This document shows, piece after piece, positions 1-11,829 of a DNA stretch of 64,000 nucleotides. Source of the DNA: Dasypus novemcinctus (Eukaryota > Chordata > Mammalia > Cingulata > Dasypodidae). The stretch spans positions 118,508,228 through 118,572,227 of the forward strand of contig NC_080680.1 of NCBI RefSeq assembly GCF_030445035.2, read 5' to 3'. Within the stretch, counting starts at the first letter, position 1; each line of letters opens with the position of its first letter. Under the pieces are notes generated by a model. The model worked only from the letters and a program-made list of their open reading frames with translations, was not told the origin of the DNA and ran no database searches. Made by a program: the position numbers and the translations under genes.

Positions 1-613
1 CACTCCAGTACTCTGAGAAGGGTGGACTTGTTCCCCATAGATTAGGGGAGGCCAGGGTACCACCTCATTGTCCTGAAGAGATTAGGCCTGTGTGCCAGAG
101 ATTAGGTTGAGACTTTACCCCAGAGATTGGGTAAAGTATGGCCATCACCCAAATGTTCTTAGAGGGTGAGGTTTGGAGTTTGGTTGCCACCCAGACGCTT
201 GATGAGGATGGAACCAAGAGAACAGCCATTGGGCAAGGATGTGGAAAGGGTGGACTCGCATGAGGCTCCAAGGAGGAAAAGAAATCATTATCTTAAGAAT
301 GACTCTCAGACTTTGAAATCTAATAGAGTATGCACTGCAGGTTTTCAGAACTGTTGGGGGACAGTGATTCATGTTTCCCTCCCAAATTTTCCTGAAGGTA
401 ATGCGCATGTTTATCCTATATCTGTCCTTTTGTATTTTGGAAGTAGATAAATGATTTTGTAAATTTCACAGGTCTACAGCTAAAGGGGACATTGTCCCAA
501 GAAAGTTCTTTTTTCTATAAACTGATTGTGATAAGATTTTGTAGTTAGCATTGTTACTGAAATAAGGTTTTTGGAATATTTTAATGTCTTTTTTTGGGAT
601 TCAGAGGGTGGAA
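1..613 (+). mobile_element. MaLR-type endogenous retroelement, 3' internal region
   Basis: This is the 3' part of the internal region of an ERVL-MaLR element. It resembles the internal region at 49.0-50.1 kb: both have degenerate blocks ending in phrases such as 'agagattgggta', then a shared stretch around 330-480 ('ctgcaggttttcagaa', 'gtttatcctat', 'acaggtctacagctaaa'). MaLR internal regions have little coding capacity, and the short ORFs here are fragmentary, so no protein is called. It runs straight into a purine tract and a 3' LTR, which fixes the orientation. The 5' end lies outside the window. Family assignment is from recall of THE1/MST/MLT internal sequence. Confidence 0.75.
603..613 (+). 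other. Polypurine tract of MaLR provirus
   Basis: The purine-rich run agagggtggaa lies directly against the TG that opens the LTR, where plus-strand priming occurs in LTR retroelements. Human MaLR elements have a similar GGGG..GGAA tract before TGATATGG. This supports reading 1-613 as internal sequence rather than unrelated flank. Confidence 0.65.
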
Positions 614-1203
614 TGTGGCAGTTTGATATTATTTATGAATCCCCAAAGAAGAGAAAAATTATGTTTGTAAACTGGTCTGTTCCTCTGGGTGTGATACCCT
701 TTGACTGTATTAAATTCAAAAGTTTTAAGTTTATTACATAAAAGATTAGGGCTTTGATTCGACAATGTTGATAGGGTGTGAATGAAGATTTGAGTCCCAG
801 CCCCTTTAGCGGGCTGCTATAAATGGACACTCGCTCAAGACACAGGGAGAGAGAGCTCCACAGTCATGGAAGAGGAGAGAGGTCCTTAGAAGAGATATGA
901 CCCATTCGCCTGATAGTTTCCAGCTGAAAAGAACAGAGCAACTGAGCCCTATGCCAGCATACAGCTAGGTTCCAAAGAAGCTGGGCCCAAGGAACCTTAA
1001 GAGGAAGAAGGAAGGAGAGGTTAGGCAGAGATCGCCTGCCATCTTGCTTCGACACATGACAACAGACTTTGATGAGGAAGTAACCTTGAGTTGGACTCTT
1101 TAGGGCCTTGTAACTGTAAGCTTCTACCCCAAATAAATACCCTTTAGAAAAGCCAACAGATTTCTGGTACTTTGCAGCGGCACCCCTTTGGCTGACTAAT
1201 AGA
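614..1203 (+). mobile_element. 3' LTR, xenarthran MaLR family (LTR-A)
   Basis: This 590-bp LTR starts TGTGGCAGTTTGATATT and ends GGCTGACTAATAGA. A polyadenylation signal AATAAA sits at 1132-1137, about 65 bp before the end, in the phrase 'ccccaaataaatacc' shared by every copy of this family here. The same family occurs at 38849-39488, 44953-47595 (split) and 15987-16512 (inverted). No TSD can be tested because the 5' LTR is outside the window. The ends and the AATAAA are directly visible; MaLR membership is inferred from the ...CTAATACA terminus and the internal region. Confidence 0.85.
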
Positions 1204-3199
1204 CTCAGGTATCTTGCTAACGTACAGATTCTGAGTCATTACAGCAGGGATGCAGCCTGAGATTCCATCTGCAAAACACTCAGGTACTGCTCCTAGGCAG
1301 CTGGTCCATGGTAGCAAGGGCTTGAGGGACACACACACTCCCCTTTAAGAAATCCTAAACTTCTCTAGGCTCCCATCAATTCTCTCAAATGCAAGTGAGT
1401 TAAGACTATGACGTCGGTTTTTAATGCACCTTGTTTCTTTGATGATTCCAAGCAATGTCTCAAAATTTTTCAGAGAATACCATTTTAGGTGCTGGTATAT
1501 ACTGGCATGTATGTGTTTGGATTGGGAAAGGATATCCCTTTTAATATTCAAACCTTTCTGAGGAGGATCGAGATTCCAATTATTACCCTTTAATAAAAGA
1601 TTGGGAAATTGTAGTGTGTGGGGGTGGGTAGGAAAAAACAATTTACCTTAGATCTCAGAAACCATTGACCTAATACTGAACTTACAGAGCCCCTGTCAAT
1701 GTTCTGCTCTTAAATTAGAAGTAGGTAATCTTAAATTGTGGTACTTTCCCCTTGTAACAATTTTGTTTCAGTGGCATTCATGAGGGTGTGAAAATAGTTA
1801 ATGTTAGCCTATCATGAACAAAAAGTATTTGTAATTAAGATATTCAACAGAGATGCCAACTGTAATACAATTACCTAGGTAACATTTTCTTATCTCCACT
1901 TTTAAAACTGGGCCAAAATTTTTTACTGGGACATAAAATAGCATTTCCTTTTCCTTCCTCTGAGATAGAGATTAGTTCAGTCATCATTTTTTGACATTGC
2001 ACTCACCCAGAGAAAATTATGGGGAATTAAATATAAAAGCTTTCCCCCTCCTGGAGATTCTCCATTTCAGAGAAAATCATAGAGAATTTTAAAAAACTGG
2101 GGTTGGAAGGAAAGTTACCTGGTTTAACCACTTCTGAAGCATGAACTGGATACTTGCTTATAAAGAGTGAGAACTGTAGCAATTATGATTTCAAGAAAAA
2201 ATAGTAAGGGTTTTGGAATAGGTCCTCTATGTAACAGAGAAAGTAGAGGAAATTTCATGAAAAAAATGTTTAATCTGTCAAAGGAAGAGCAGGACTGCAG
2301 CACTCCTCTTCCATTTAAAATGAGGAAATATTGCTCCACAGATAAAAAATGATGCTGTGAACAGGGAAGCAAAAATCCTTGGGATGCACCCAGGTAAGAG
2401 GAAATGTTTGGATCTCATGCAAAGGAAATAGGGATTTTTACACAGATGGTGCTTTGGTAATTTTTATTTATATTTTTTAAATTGATGATTGGGGAGATGG
2501 TGATAGAAGGGACAGGAGTATAAGGAAGAAGAAAATCAGGGCACTGAAAACATGGGATCCAGGAAGGGCAAATGGCCCATTTTGTTCTTTTAAGTCACAG
2601 AGGGCAGTTTCGTTTCATGGTAGGGAATTGAATCTTGTAATGGGTCAAAAAATAGCATTGCCCCATATCTATGTCCCAGGGATATTGGAAATAGAAATAA
2701 CTCTATGTAGATGGTGTTGAAAATATCATCCAAGCAGGGAGTGCAGGCTTTGCTGCTGTTGCCCGTCTTCACACAGCCGCCCTCGGCTTGGAGTTCAGCT
2801 GCACTTTGTGAACAGACTTCATCTGGGAGTCGATATTTTCTGCTCTCTCCCTGCATTTAGGCTTTTCCAAAAATTTGACCAAGCACAATTTCATCATCTT
2901 TCTGATCGTCAGTACTTTTAAGGTAGGTGGTAGTTTTTACATATTTTATACAGCAATTTTTCTTTGTCTTCAGTGTGTGACTGACCTGAGTAACTTAGCC
3001 CAATATTATGAGAGAGAGGGGCCACAATTATTTATTGAGCACAAGGATGAATAAAATCAATGCCTGTTCTCAGGAACTCAAATTCCTGTGGGCCCTAAAA
3101 AGCAGTTTATGGTTCTTAATCTCAAATTAGCATTACAGAATCCCCAAAATTAGATATATTTTTAAAAGACAAATTGCATCCTCTAAGAATAGCTATTCT
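1204..3199. other. No recognised gene or element
   Basis: AT-rich single-copy-looking sequence. Its short ORFs (under 90 codons on either strand) lack initiation context, family motifs or splice-site pairs. A slightly GC-richer patch at 2720-2830 has a few CpG sites but no recognisable identity. Confidence 0.6.
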
Positions 3200-5240
3200 A
3201 AAATGACAGCCAGTACGTCAACAATTATACTAGTATGAAAACCACAAAGAAAATTGGAAAATTTTAATATTTTTAATTTAATCCTAGAGAAGATTGAAGA
3301 AATAGAGAATAGAAGAAAAAAACAGAAAATAATTAATAAGAAAATGGGTTTAAACCCAACTATATGAAAACTGCATTAAATATGTATTGAAAAAAAATTC
3401 TATTCCAAAAACCAGAGATTATCAGTGATTACAAAAACAAGGCCCAGTTCTACGCTATGTACAAGTGAAAACGTTAAAGAGACACAAATAAGCTGAAAGT
3501 AAAATAATGGAAAAACATAAACAGTTATCATGAGAAAAGTGATGGACCTATGTTAACATCAAACACAGGATTCTTCACAATAAAGAAAATTGTCAAAGAC
3601 AATGAGAAGAGGGTAAATTAAATGAGAGGATGAAATAATATTAGAGTTGTTGCATATAGTAACAGCTTCAAAGTATCTAAGGCAAATAGTCACAGACTAT
3701 TAAGAGAATTAGACAAATTCATAATCATATTTCATGGCTTTAAAAATCTATTGGTAATTAAAATAAAAAGGAGACAAAATCAAAAGGAAATAGAGTATGA
3801 AAATAGTGCTAAAATAGCTGGACTTCCACTTGTAAAAAAATGGAACTTGTCACGTCTCCCATGATTCACAAAAGTTAACTCAAAATGGATAATGGAACTA
3901 AATGTGAAACAAAAGGACTTATTTTCCAGAAGATAACAGAGGAGAAAATCTAGGTGATCTTGGGTTTGGCAATGATTTTTGAGGTGAAATACCAAAAGAA
4001 CCATTCATGAAAGAAAAAATTGATAGTTGGACTTAATAAAAAAAAAAAAAAACTTCTGCTATGTGAAAAACACTATTGAGAGTAAAAAACCCCACAGACT
4101 GGGAGAAAATATTTGCAAAGCACATTATTGTCTGATAATGGACTTGAACCCAAAATATAAGAAGAAATCTTAAAACTCATCAATATGAACATACACAATC
4201 TAGTTAAAAATGGGGAACAAAGCTGAGCAGACGTCTCATGAAAGATGTACAAATAGCAAAGAAGCATTTGAAAATGTGCTCAACATCAACATCATGTATT
4301 TTGGGATTTGCAAATTAAAACAATAATAAGATACTACTACACTCCTATTAAAGTGGCTAAAATCCAAAACACTGTTGATACCAAATGCTGGCGAGGATGT
4401 GAAATGGTAGGAAGTCTCAGTACTGCTGCTGGGAATGCCAAATGGCACAGTTATTTTGGAAGAGAGTCTGACAGTTTCACTTACAAAAAAAAAAGTGCTA
4501 ATCTATTCCTACAATATTATGCAGCAATTGGACTCCTAAGTATTTACCCAGTTGAACTAAAAACTTAGGTCCACAAGAAACCTGCCCACAAATGTATTGC
4601 AGCTTTGTTCATAATTGCTAAAAGTTGGAAGCAACCAAGATGCCCTTCAAGTGGATAAACAAACTGGTAAAACTGAGCAATAAACTATTATTCATTGACA
4701 AAAAGAAATAAGTTCTCAAACCATGAAAGAACATGGAGGAAACTGAAATGAATATTGCTATATGAAACAATTCAGTCTGAAATGACTATATACTATTTAA
4801 TTCTAACTACATGACATTCTTGAAAAGGCAAAATTATAGAGAATGAAAATGTCAGTGTTTCTTAATGTCTTTGGGTGGGGGGAGAAGTGGATAAATAAGT
4901 AAAGCACAGGAGAATGTTAGGGTAGTGAAAATGTTGTGTATAATACTGTAATGGCACAGTGATTAAATTATGTATTTGTCAAAACATATGGAGCTGTACA
5001 ACACAAAGAGGAAACCCTAGTGTAAACTATGGACCTTAGTTACTAATAAAAGTATCAGTATTAATTTATTTCATTAACTGAAATAATTGTACCACATTAA
5101 GGCAAGATGGTAATAATGGAGGAAACTGTTTGTTGGGAGGGTAGGGGGAGGGTAGGTGGAAGTATGTGGGAACTCTGCAATTTCTGATGAATTTTTCTGT
5201 AAACCTAAACTGTACTAAAATCAAAGTACATTGAATGAAA
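3200..5240 (+). mobile_element. Old L1 fragment: endonuclease part, ORF2 3' end and 3' UTR
   Basis: 3300-3790 resembles the ORF1-ORF2 junction and endonuclease portion of mammalian L1 ('aaacccaactatatg', 'agagacacaaataagctgaaag', the linker before 'aattagacaaattc'). 3900-4570 matches the C-terminal ORF2 pattern: 'gatcttgggtttggcaatga', 'cagactgggagaaaatattt', 'ccaaatgctggcgaggatgtg'. 4570-5235 matches the L1MA-like tail, with 'ttcataattgctaaaagttgg', 'gcaaccaagatgccctt' and the 3' UTR phrases 'aaactatggacctt' and 'gtaaacctaaactgtactaaaa'. Stops and indels break every frame, and a large internal part of ORF2 is missing. This is an old, inactive element, probably L1MA-class. Confidence 0.85.
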
Positions 5241-5264
5241 AGAGGAAATAGAAGATTTGAAAAT

Positions 5265-5570
5265 TATCGGCCAATTTCCTCTATCTAGAATACTACAGCC
5301 AATGAATGCAAAGTATGCATATTTTGCAAGAGCACATGGAATTTTGGCAATGATATGTGCCATATGTTGGACATAACACAAATGTCAATAAATTTCGAAG
5401 AACTGAAATCACCTAGAGAATATATTTTATTACGACAGAATCAAATTAGAAGTAAATAAGAACTAATAAAAGCATTTCTTTAAAAATCCATCAGTATTGA
5501 ATATAAATGGACATACTTCTAAACAGCCCATAGATCAAAGAAGATGCCACAAGTAAAATATTATACAACA
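5265..5570 (+). mobile_element. L1 ORF2 endonuclease-linker fragment
   Basis: The phrases 'ttttgcaagagcacatggaa', 'ccatatgttggacataacac', 'gtcaataaatttcgaagaa' and 'acttctaaacagcccata' follow the L1 ORF2 endonuclease-to-linker order. This region normally lies upstream of the 3' end seen at 3900-5235, so it is a separate fragment or a rearranged piece. Several stops are present. Confidence 0.7.
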
Positions 5571-5574
5571 CAAA

Positions 5575-5945
5575 TAAATATTTTTTTTAAAGCTTGAAAC
5601 ATGAAGCTAATGAAGGAGACAGGGTTCCAAATTAAATCCCAAATAAGCAAATGCGAAATTTCTCAATTTTGGGTATGTTAAAGGACTCACGAGACTTCGC
5701 CTGGCATAAATGGCACAGCAAAAGAGAGAGATTGCAAACAAACCTTGGGAACCTGAGCGTGATCCAGATGAAACCTCCGAAGAGTCCTTATTGTAGGCGG
5801 TTGCGCTTCGTCTCCAGATTGGACCACCAAGATCTTTGCAACAAATCTTGGTTTCGGGAGAGCTCAAGTTATAAGTGCCTGGTGGAGCGTCTTTTTGTCC
5901 TGCAGTCAGTCAAGCCAGGCTGTCAATCCAGACCTTAGTCAAGCC
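5575..5945. other. Unassigned CpG-containing block
   Basis: This block stands out from its AT-rich surroundings by higher GC and at least eight CpG sites (5700-5890). The minus strand carries an 86-codon ORF and the plus strand a 95-codon ORF, neither with a recognisable motif. Abrupt edges suggest an inserted element, perhaps an endogenous retroviral LTR read on the minus strand, but I cannot find paired TG/CA ends with a TSD. It could also be a fragment of a processed transcript. Confidence 0.35.
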
Positions 5946-6119
5946 AGATCATGCAAACAATCAGTAAACAAAGCAACACTGAGAATATCACTCTTACACT
6001 GTTTTAAAAACAAATTATTATTCTCGTAATTCTTTCTTTTGAAAATAGTTTTTGGGAAAGTTTCATAGGGAACATATGTCTACAGGTGTTAGCAGTGGTC
6101 AGTGGTGCTGAAACACCAT

Positions 6120-6310
6120 GACTGCATTCCAGAGAACATTTGACAGTGTCTTATGACACTGGTATTACAATGAGGAAGAAGGGAGGTGTTGTGTCATTTA
6201 ATGGGTAGAGGACAGAGACAATGCTGAACATACTACATTCTATAAAACAGCTCTGCACTAAGTAGAAATATCCAATGCAAAATGTCAATACTGATAATGT
6301 CGAGAAGCAA
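6120..6310 (+). mobile_element. MER20-like non-autonomous hAT remnant
   Basis: The order 'gaacatttgacagtgtctta', 'aatgggtagaggacagag', 'atgctgaacatactaca' and 'caaaatgtcaatactgata' follows the body of the MER20 hAT-Charlie element known across placental mammals. It is strongly diverged and its terminal inverted repeats are not clearly preserved. It has no coding capacity. Confidence 0.6.
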
Positions 6311-6811
6311 AAACATAACATTACACAGGAAAGTTAGAACTGAAAGAAGAGGCACCAAGTCTAAATCAAAAGTCTCAGCAAAAACTCCTGGGAGAAATTC
6401 ACATTTTCAAGAATTGTGGAATTGATTCATCAGTGGGTGGCTACCAGATATTTCTACTTACAGTTAAATAAGCAGACAATTATTTTGGAATTACATCTAT
6501 CATAAAAATAAAGAATGGACTCAGAAAACCAGAAGATACAGAAAAATAGAGAATAGGAGCCCAGAGGAAGAGGTAGGTGCCAGTGGGGGAAACTGAGAGA
6601 TAAGGTGGAAGGGAGATGAGCAGTGGGTGTACCTTCTTCTGGGCATCCCTCCCCCACCAACTCAGTCTCTCTCTGTGACTGCTGAAAGCCCTGTGATATC
6701 ACCTCAGAACCCTAGGCTGAAATGTACTTTCTCAGGGTCAATTGTCTGAGACAGTGATTGGGTTTGGAATATGGAGATTTTTCTCTTTATTCTGACTTGT
6801 ATTAGTACTCT

Positions 6812-6955
6812 ATGATTGAGCCAAACTCAGCTACCTGGGTCCTGAATTTTTTATTCTTCCTCTTGTCTATATTGGGGTTCTTAATTATCTTGCTCCACTA
6901 CAGACAGAGGAAGTTTATATTCCAGAGAGTCAAGAAACATCTGGATTTAAGTGAG
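6812..6955 (+). pseudogene. Exon-like segment 1: membrane-helix ORF with splice donor
   Basis: 144 nt in 48 codons from ATG 6812; an in-frame stop lies three codons upstream. The peptide has a roughly 20-residue hydrophobic helix followed by H-Y-R-Q-R-K and further basic residues, typical of a single-pass anchor with a cytosolic basic tail. The donor after 6955 reads GAGGTAAGGG, a near-consensus 5' splice site. Phase 0. Confidence 0.4.
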
Positions 6956-7826
6956 GTAAGGGACCCAGTCCACAGTAGAGTCACTTTCTTTCTTTCTCCT
7001 GTTCCATTTCTCACTTTTCTAGACCCATTAATGAGGGCCCAGAGGGACACCTAATGGGATTAAACAAAAGACTGAGATCTGAGGAACAGTTTGGGGAGGG
7101 CAGATATTAGATAGAGACCCAATCTCAAGACCATCCCTCTGGTGTGGCAGAGAGCTTCCAAATAAAATCCCAAACAGAGCAATTTATGGGCTATAGATTG
7201 TAATATTGAGAAAATCTGTGATACCCACAGAGAAGGAAGACCTTCAGCACTGGTTCACCCATCCAGTCCCATAACAAATGTGCCTGGGGAAGCCCTTTTC
7301 TTCTGTTAGGGTTGATATGGAGAGAAATGATGAGCCGCCAAAAGGCACTAATTGGATTTACAGTTCAATCTCTTACCTCAGGTAGGAACATCCTGCAGGA
7401 TGAAGCACACATGCCCCAAGGAGATGCTGTACTCTGTTCAAAAGAGCCCTGCTGATTAAAACTCAGGGGAGGTTAGGAAGTCGGGAAATGTTTGGTTATG
7501 ATGCCAGTAATGGTAGCACAAATCTGCAAATGTAATAATTGTCACTGAAATGTATTAGACACTTAATAGATGGTTTGAAGGCAAATTTTATCTTATTTCT
7601 ATGTTACCATCATACAACTTGAAAAAAACAATTCAGGATCCCCTCCAGAAGACACATTTTACATTATTCAAAGAAAAAAAAACTTAGACATTACTTTACC
7701 CATTTAAAATGAATCACAGGCAAAGAACAGTGGATTCATTATTCATAAAATGAAGTTCTGCAGGTTGATGAGAAAAGGGATATCAAGAATTACATCCCCT
7801 GCCTCCCTGCTATTCTCATTTTTCAG

Positions 7827-7872
7827 CTTCAGTCCAGAGACAAGAAGGAAGAGAGAAAGGGTGCTTTGTCAG
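7827..7872 (+). pseudogene. Exon-like segment 2: short basic exon
   Basis: A pyrimidine-rich acceptor (tctcatttttcag) ends at 7826 and a donor TCAG|GTACAC follows 7872. The 46-nt segment stays open in the phase set by the 6812-6955 ORF and encodes Lys/Arg/Glu-rich residues ending KGALS. An alternative acceptor six bases downstream keeps the same frame. A third candidate exon may lie at 8480-8536, but its peptide is unconvincing. Confidence 0.33.
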
Positions 7873-10740
7873 GTACACTTCCGCTCTCCCAGCACACTTG
7901 CTCCCAGGGTGAACCTACATCTCACGACCCCCTTGAGACCCCACACCACCTGCTGGTGGTAGAGTATATCACCTCAGACAGCAAAGGCCCAAGGGGGCAC
8001 ACACCCAAAGAAAGAGACCCAAACTTCGGTCACTGTCCCATCCCTGCTCTGTCAGTGCTTGGAATGAAAGAAGGAAGGATCTGGGGAAGGAGCATGTGTA
8101 AGATGCTATGGAACAACAGTCTTGGTTGGTTTGAGAGGCAGAAATTCTGGGACCTGCTGTGAACAAGGGGTTTGCACTAAACCTGATATTCCTCATGTGA
8201 AGTAACATTTTGTTCAGTTTACTTCACACGGTACTCCCGGAAACATGGGAAATAATTAGTGTGAAAGTCCTTGATAAATGATTGAACATTAAACCTGTGT
8301 AAGCCTCTCCATTGTTCATTGTTTCCCTTGAACACCTGGCATATCATGCTAGTTCTTGGAGCTCTTAGAACCTATTTCTCTGAGAGAGTTTTCCAAAGGG
8401 CTGTGACAATGCAGCCCTATAGAAGGTGTTTTACTGCTGCCCTCAATGCATTTAACCCAGTCTTCTGATTTCCCAGCTTGGAGAGCTTGCCAGGGAGGTG
8501 CTGTGGGGACACCAGATGGGAGTCCTCCTGGGAAAAGGTGATTGATCTCTTCTTTCCTCCCTACCTTTCTTAGCACAGCTGTGCTATTCCAGGGTCCAAG
8601 TGCTGGGCTAGGATGGGAGATGGAGGGGACCCAGAGGGAAACAATGATTAAGACATTGGGCAGGGGGGAAAGTCTACTGGGAAATCAGGGATACAAGTCA
8701 GTTGGGATAGAGGCCCCAGCAGCCCCTCCCCGGCCCAGGCCTACTAAGGCTTTCTGTCCCCCTTTTTCCTCTGACTAAAAGTCTCTACCTTGTTTCCTGT
8801 AGCCCCCTGCACAAGCAACCTGGACTGGCTAAATACTGTCATGTCACCTGTCACCTGTGGGCCTTTCCATCTTCCCGGATGACCATCTGCCAAAGGGGGA
8901 ATGAGCAGAGGATACTGCTCCCCTCTGTGACCCCTTCAGCATCCCAGTGTCTGGCCTCCACTCCACCTCCACACCCTCAGAGGGACCTGCCTGTGAGATC
9001 TATGGCTGGGTCTCTCTAAGTCTTGCCTCTGGTGACTCACTCTGCCCTCCTGGGGCACAACCTCCTGCCCCTCTGTGGGAGGCCCTGCAGCACTGCTGGG
9101 GGTGAGAACCTCCTCCAGGTGGGGTCTGGGGAAGTCCAATCTCCCTTTAGAGACACCATCCTCGTCCTTGCCAATCTTGCCTCTTTCCCCCTCATTGCCT
9201 TCTTTCACTCTTATCCTACCCTGGCCACCCCATCACCATGAATGACATTGGCCATTTCCCTCATTCCAGAATCCTTCATAGCACTGGCTCCCACATTCCC
9301 ATCCCTGTTTGTTTCCTACACCTTGAGAACCTCCTCACCCCTGCCTCCAGAGTTCCTCTCACCCTGCACCCCTTTTCCAGTTTTCCTTATGTTCCTATCA
9401 CCCCACCATGTGCTATTCACCTCTACCCAGGCACTTCTGACCCATTCTACCCTGGTTCCCTCTGCTTTTCCCTTTTCTCATCCTCAGTCCTGTCCTGTTC
9501 TTTATCATCTGAGCACTTGTTGCCCCAGGACCTGCCCACACGCTGCCTTTCTTCTCCTTCATCCCTCTCTGTCCATCTCTGTCCTGTCCATGTGCTTACT
9601 GAGGTCATAGACAAGAGACATCCATCCACCCCAACAACTTGCCTTTTCCTTCCTTACACCTCATATCCTTGACCCATTTCCCATCCTGACCTCACACTCT
9701 TTGTGGCCCCCACCTCTTAACCTGGCCCTACCTTTGATCTGGACGTCAAAATTCCTCCCAACCTGGCCCATCCCAGAATTCCCAAAGGTGGACTGAGCTG
9801 CTTGAGCTGCTGCCCTCTACCACCACCAGCTTTTGACTACCCGCTCCACTGGGATTGAAACAACCATTGCAGCCCATCAAGAACCACCGCTAGGTCCACT
9901 GAAATCCACCCCTACTGGCTGGCCTCTTCCTATGCAGAGATGCCTTTTGTTGATTCACATGCCAACACGACCTGGAGCTACAGCCTGACACCTGTCCAGA
10001 TGAATTGGAGGTAGGTTGGCCCCTGGGACCTCTCCCTGCCTTCCCCAGAATGGAATCTAGGGATCTGTCAGTTTCCCAGCTGACTGAAGCCTATACGGAG
10101 GCAGAAGGAGAAATCTGTGATAGCAGGAACTCCCGAAGCTTCTTGTAAGGAAGCACTGTAATGAGATTACATTCCATAAATATCTCAAAGAAGAGGACAA
10201 TTTGAATCCCATCTTAGAACACGTCCACAGAGAGGAAGGGCTGAGGGACCTCCAAGACCAAGGTAAGAGCTCCATTGCCCAGACCAGTGTTTTTCCTGAC
10301 ACCTTTTGTCCAATGATCCCTCCACACCTGGAGGAGAAACCAATTCCTTCACAAACGAAAAAGCGTTAACATCCTAAGGCGAGCTCTTCCTTGCCTTTGA
10401 AAAGAGAAACATTAAACCAGCCAAAAGAGGTTCAGATCCTGGGAAGTGCCCCCACCCAGAGGAAATTGACCCTAAATTCAGAGGCTCCCTGGCTCGGCTT
10501 CCTGCAACCTGGCAACGAAATATAGAGCCACAGGGCAGTCCCTGTGGGGACTGGGACGTCAGGAGCAACAAAGTCTTTGTCACTGGAAAAACGGGAGATC
10601 TGAGGACATCTTGAGTTGCCTAGTTTATTTTCCTGCCTCTCCTACAGTGAACTCCTACCAGGAGCAGTTGTATTTCACCTAGAAGTGAAAAAGCCCAAAT
10701 CTTCTGGCAAATTCTTTAAATGGGTAAGACTGTGCTGTGG

Positions 10741-11829
10741 AGGGTGCAAAACCTGAATGCATCCTCCTTCTCTCTAAGGAGAACAGTAAAAAAGTATTCT
10801 TGTTTGTTTGAAGGTACTAACTTTTGTGGTAACTTGTTATTCATCAGATAACGCAAGCACCAAACAATGAAACGAACGTGAATCCAATACTCCATCCCTC
10901 TCCAACCCACAACTTTCAGACTTTCTTTTATGTTACTATCATCAGAGAATTTCCCTCTGTTATTCTTAAATATGACTTTGTGAGTGGGGAATGAGTCAAC
11001 TTCAGGATTTCTCTTAAATTGTATCCATTGTTAATCATGGTTAGCAAAAATTTCTTAAAGTTTTGACAGGTTACACTTTTACATAATATCTGTGAAATCC
11101 TTTGTCCTTCATTTGTTTTCCAAATATTGTAGTTTTGAGTTTTGTCCAGCTGGAACATGGACTTAAGGGATATTTGTTCCTTTGTGCTTGGGAGACATCC
11201 TCCAAGATTCTCAACTAACCATTACTTTTATACATAAAATTACCTGTGGTTCATACTTTATGCTAAGTATGAGCAAATATACAAATACGTAAGTAATAAA
11301 AATTAATAAAAAATAATAACCAAGTCAAAATAAATTTCCTATAGCCCTTTCTAAACACTGTAGCCTTTGTCTTTGGGGGTGGAGTATAATCTTATGCTCC
11401 TGGATCTAGCTACTTGCTTATTAGCAAGTGCTTAATAAATTCACAGGAAGTAACCAGCACTTTCCTGCCATTTGACACTGAACTTGAACAAAATCCCTGC
11501 ATTCAAAGTTTTTATTTGGTGTTTCTTAATATAGATATAACTGTGCTTTAATAATTTTGGACTTTTAAATAAAAAAATAAGTGGGTCCATTATCCATAGT
11601 GCATTTGTGGAAGTCAAATTCCTTTTCATATCCTAACATCCAACAGTATACTTACTATTATCTAATATTGAGGCTTACTGTAGATAAAACTAATATTTTA
11701 TGTTTATGTTTACAACAATAGCATATGAGTTCTTACTTTCACTGAATAACACCATATGTAGAAACTATTAATACAGTATAAAGCTATTGATGCTTACAGA
11801 AATTTTGCTGAAAAAACACACAAAGATTT
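10741..11829. other. No recognised gene or element
   Basis: AT-rich sequence with short chance ORFs only. I see no repeat family, splice-site pattern or conserved motif that I can support. Confidence 0.55.

Larger units (their letters stand above)
6812..10740 (+). pseudogene. Gene-like remnant, possibly a decayed SPATA31-family locus
   Basis: This is the only GC-richer, gene-like stretch in the window. An ATG ORF at 6812-6955 encodes a 48-residue segment with NSATW near the start, a hydrophobic helix at about residues 10-29 and a basic tail, and ends on a clean donor (GAG|GTAAG). A second short exon-like ORF at 7827-7872 continues in phase and encodes a basic segment ending KGALS. This resembles the SPATA31 (FAM75) N-terminus: SATW, a single transmembrane helix, then a basic block ending GALK. 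Downstream (8500-10000), proline/serine-rich reading frames are open in patches but broken by stops; around 8905-8990 one frame gives EDTAP followed by STSTPSE, like the start of the SPATA31 large exon. No long exon survives, so a pseudogene is the best reading. SPATA31 genes are testis-expressed. Similarity was judged from memory and is weak; an unrelated gene or chance remains possible. Confidence 0.38.

Noticed and set aside
9023..9241. CpG island promoter upstream of a gene at 9-10 kb
   Set aside because: The stretch is C/T-rich but poor in CpG, with no downstream intact reading frame.
9238..9672. 144-codon and 122-codon overlapping plus-strand ORFs as an intact gene
   Set aside because: Pyrimidine-rich DNA depletes stops in several frames at once. 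The frames overlap and neither has a splice-linked partner; kept only as part of the possible SPATA31-like remnant.
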